Assembly (NCBI RefSeq): GCF_024679245.1
Contig: NC_090178.1
Coordinates: forward strand, 20,731,713-20,795,712
DNA from: Pseudorasbora parva
Taxonomy: Eukaryota; Chordata; Actinopteri; Cypriniformes; Gobionidae
Length of the DNA: 64,000 nucleotides
Direction of reading: 5' to 3'
Position numbers and translations under genes: made by a program. The notes under the pieces are model-generated. The model did no database searches. It was not told the origin of the DNA and worked only from the letters and a program-made list of their open reading frames with translations. This document shows, in pieces, positions 63,731-64,000 of this stretch; positions within the stretch are counted from its first letter, which is position 1; each line of letters begins with the position of its first letter.

Positions 63731-64000
63731 GTATAGGTTTAGGTATATTTGTATATTTTTGTATGTGTGTATACTGTTGTACATTAAACATTAATGTTTA
63801 TTAATAATACATTATTGATAAGTTTAACCTTTCTATAAAAGTATATGTGCTTTACAGTTGTAACGTATTAAAAATATTTATATATTTACCTTGTTGGGGT
63901 GCGGCCATTGTAACTTGATGGTGCTAATTAATCAGAAGTGCTGACATAGTCACAGAAATGGGCTTACTTCCGCTTTGCCGCATAAGGTGAATACGTTTTG
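63731..64000. other. Window end, nothing recognised
   Basis: AT-rich, with no exon or repeat end identified. Confidence 0.4.

Overview
The window looks like nuclear DNA of a cyprinid or closely related cypriniform fish. Genes are split by AT-rich introns. DNA transposons are dense, many of them TTAA-flanked (piggyBac-type), with hAT and Tc1 copies. Long GT, CT and TA microsatellites are also present. Most open frames are short and only a small part of the window codes for protein. Exon structures below were built by joining frames across GT/AG sites and checking codon phase at each junction. Layout: (1) 1-5033 is intergenic, with a LINE fragment and small repeats. (2) 5034-17560 (+) is a 14-exon class 7 semaphorin of 633 aa: signal peptide, sema domain, PSI, Ig and a GPI-type tail. 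(3) 17561-26880 is a repeat sink containing a hAT-like element into which at least three other elements have inserted, nested up to four deep. (4) 29095-38575 (+) is a TLR1-family Toll-like receptor of 857 aa, probably TLR18, with a likely non-coding first exon ending near 26938. An intron of 5.8 kb cuts its TIR domain and holds a Tc1 copy stuffed with later insertions. (5) 41217-41577 (+) is an S100A1-like calcium-binding protein of 96 aa. (6) 42610-46170 (-) is mettl25b (rrnad1), with all 8 exons recognisable but an in-frame TGA at codon 79. (7) 48232-51263 (+) is isg20l2, a DEDDh exonuclease of 309 aa, divergent from mettl25b. (8) 51264-64000 is repeat-rich, with no convincing coding gene. 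It holds a truncated Tc1, a hAT with perfect 8-bp target duplication, a TTAA element with an insertion, a candidate non-coding 5' exon and a solo LTR. S100A1, METTL25B and ISG20L2 are all on human 1q21-23. Human SEMA7A is on 15q24, in the paralogous block from the early vertebrate genome duplications. The semaphorin here may therefore be a 1q-side ohnolog rather than the direct SEMA7A orthologue. The strongest points for follow-up are the stop codon in mettl25b, the identity of the semaphorin and the readable order of nested insertions. I found no clearly new gene system; the novelty is mainly in gene state and transposon layering.
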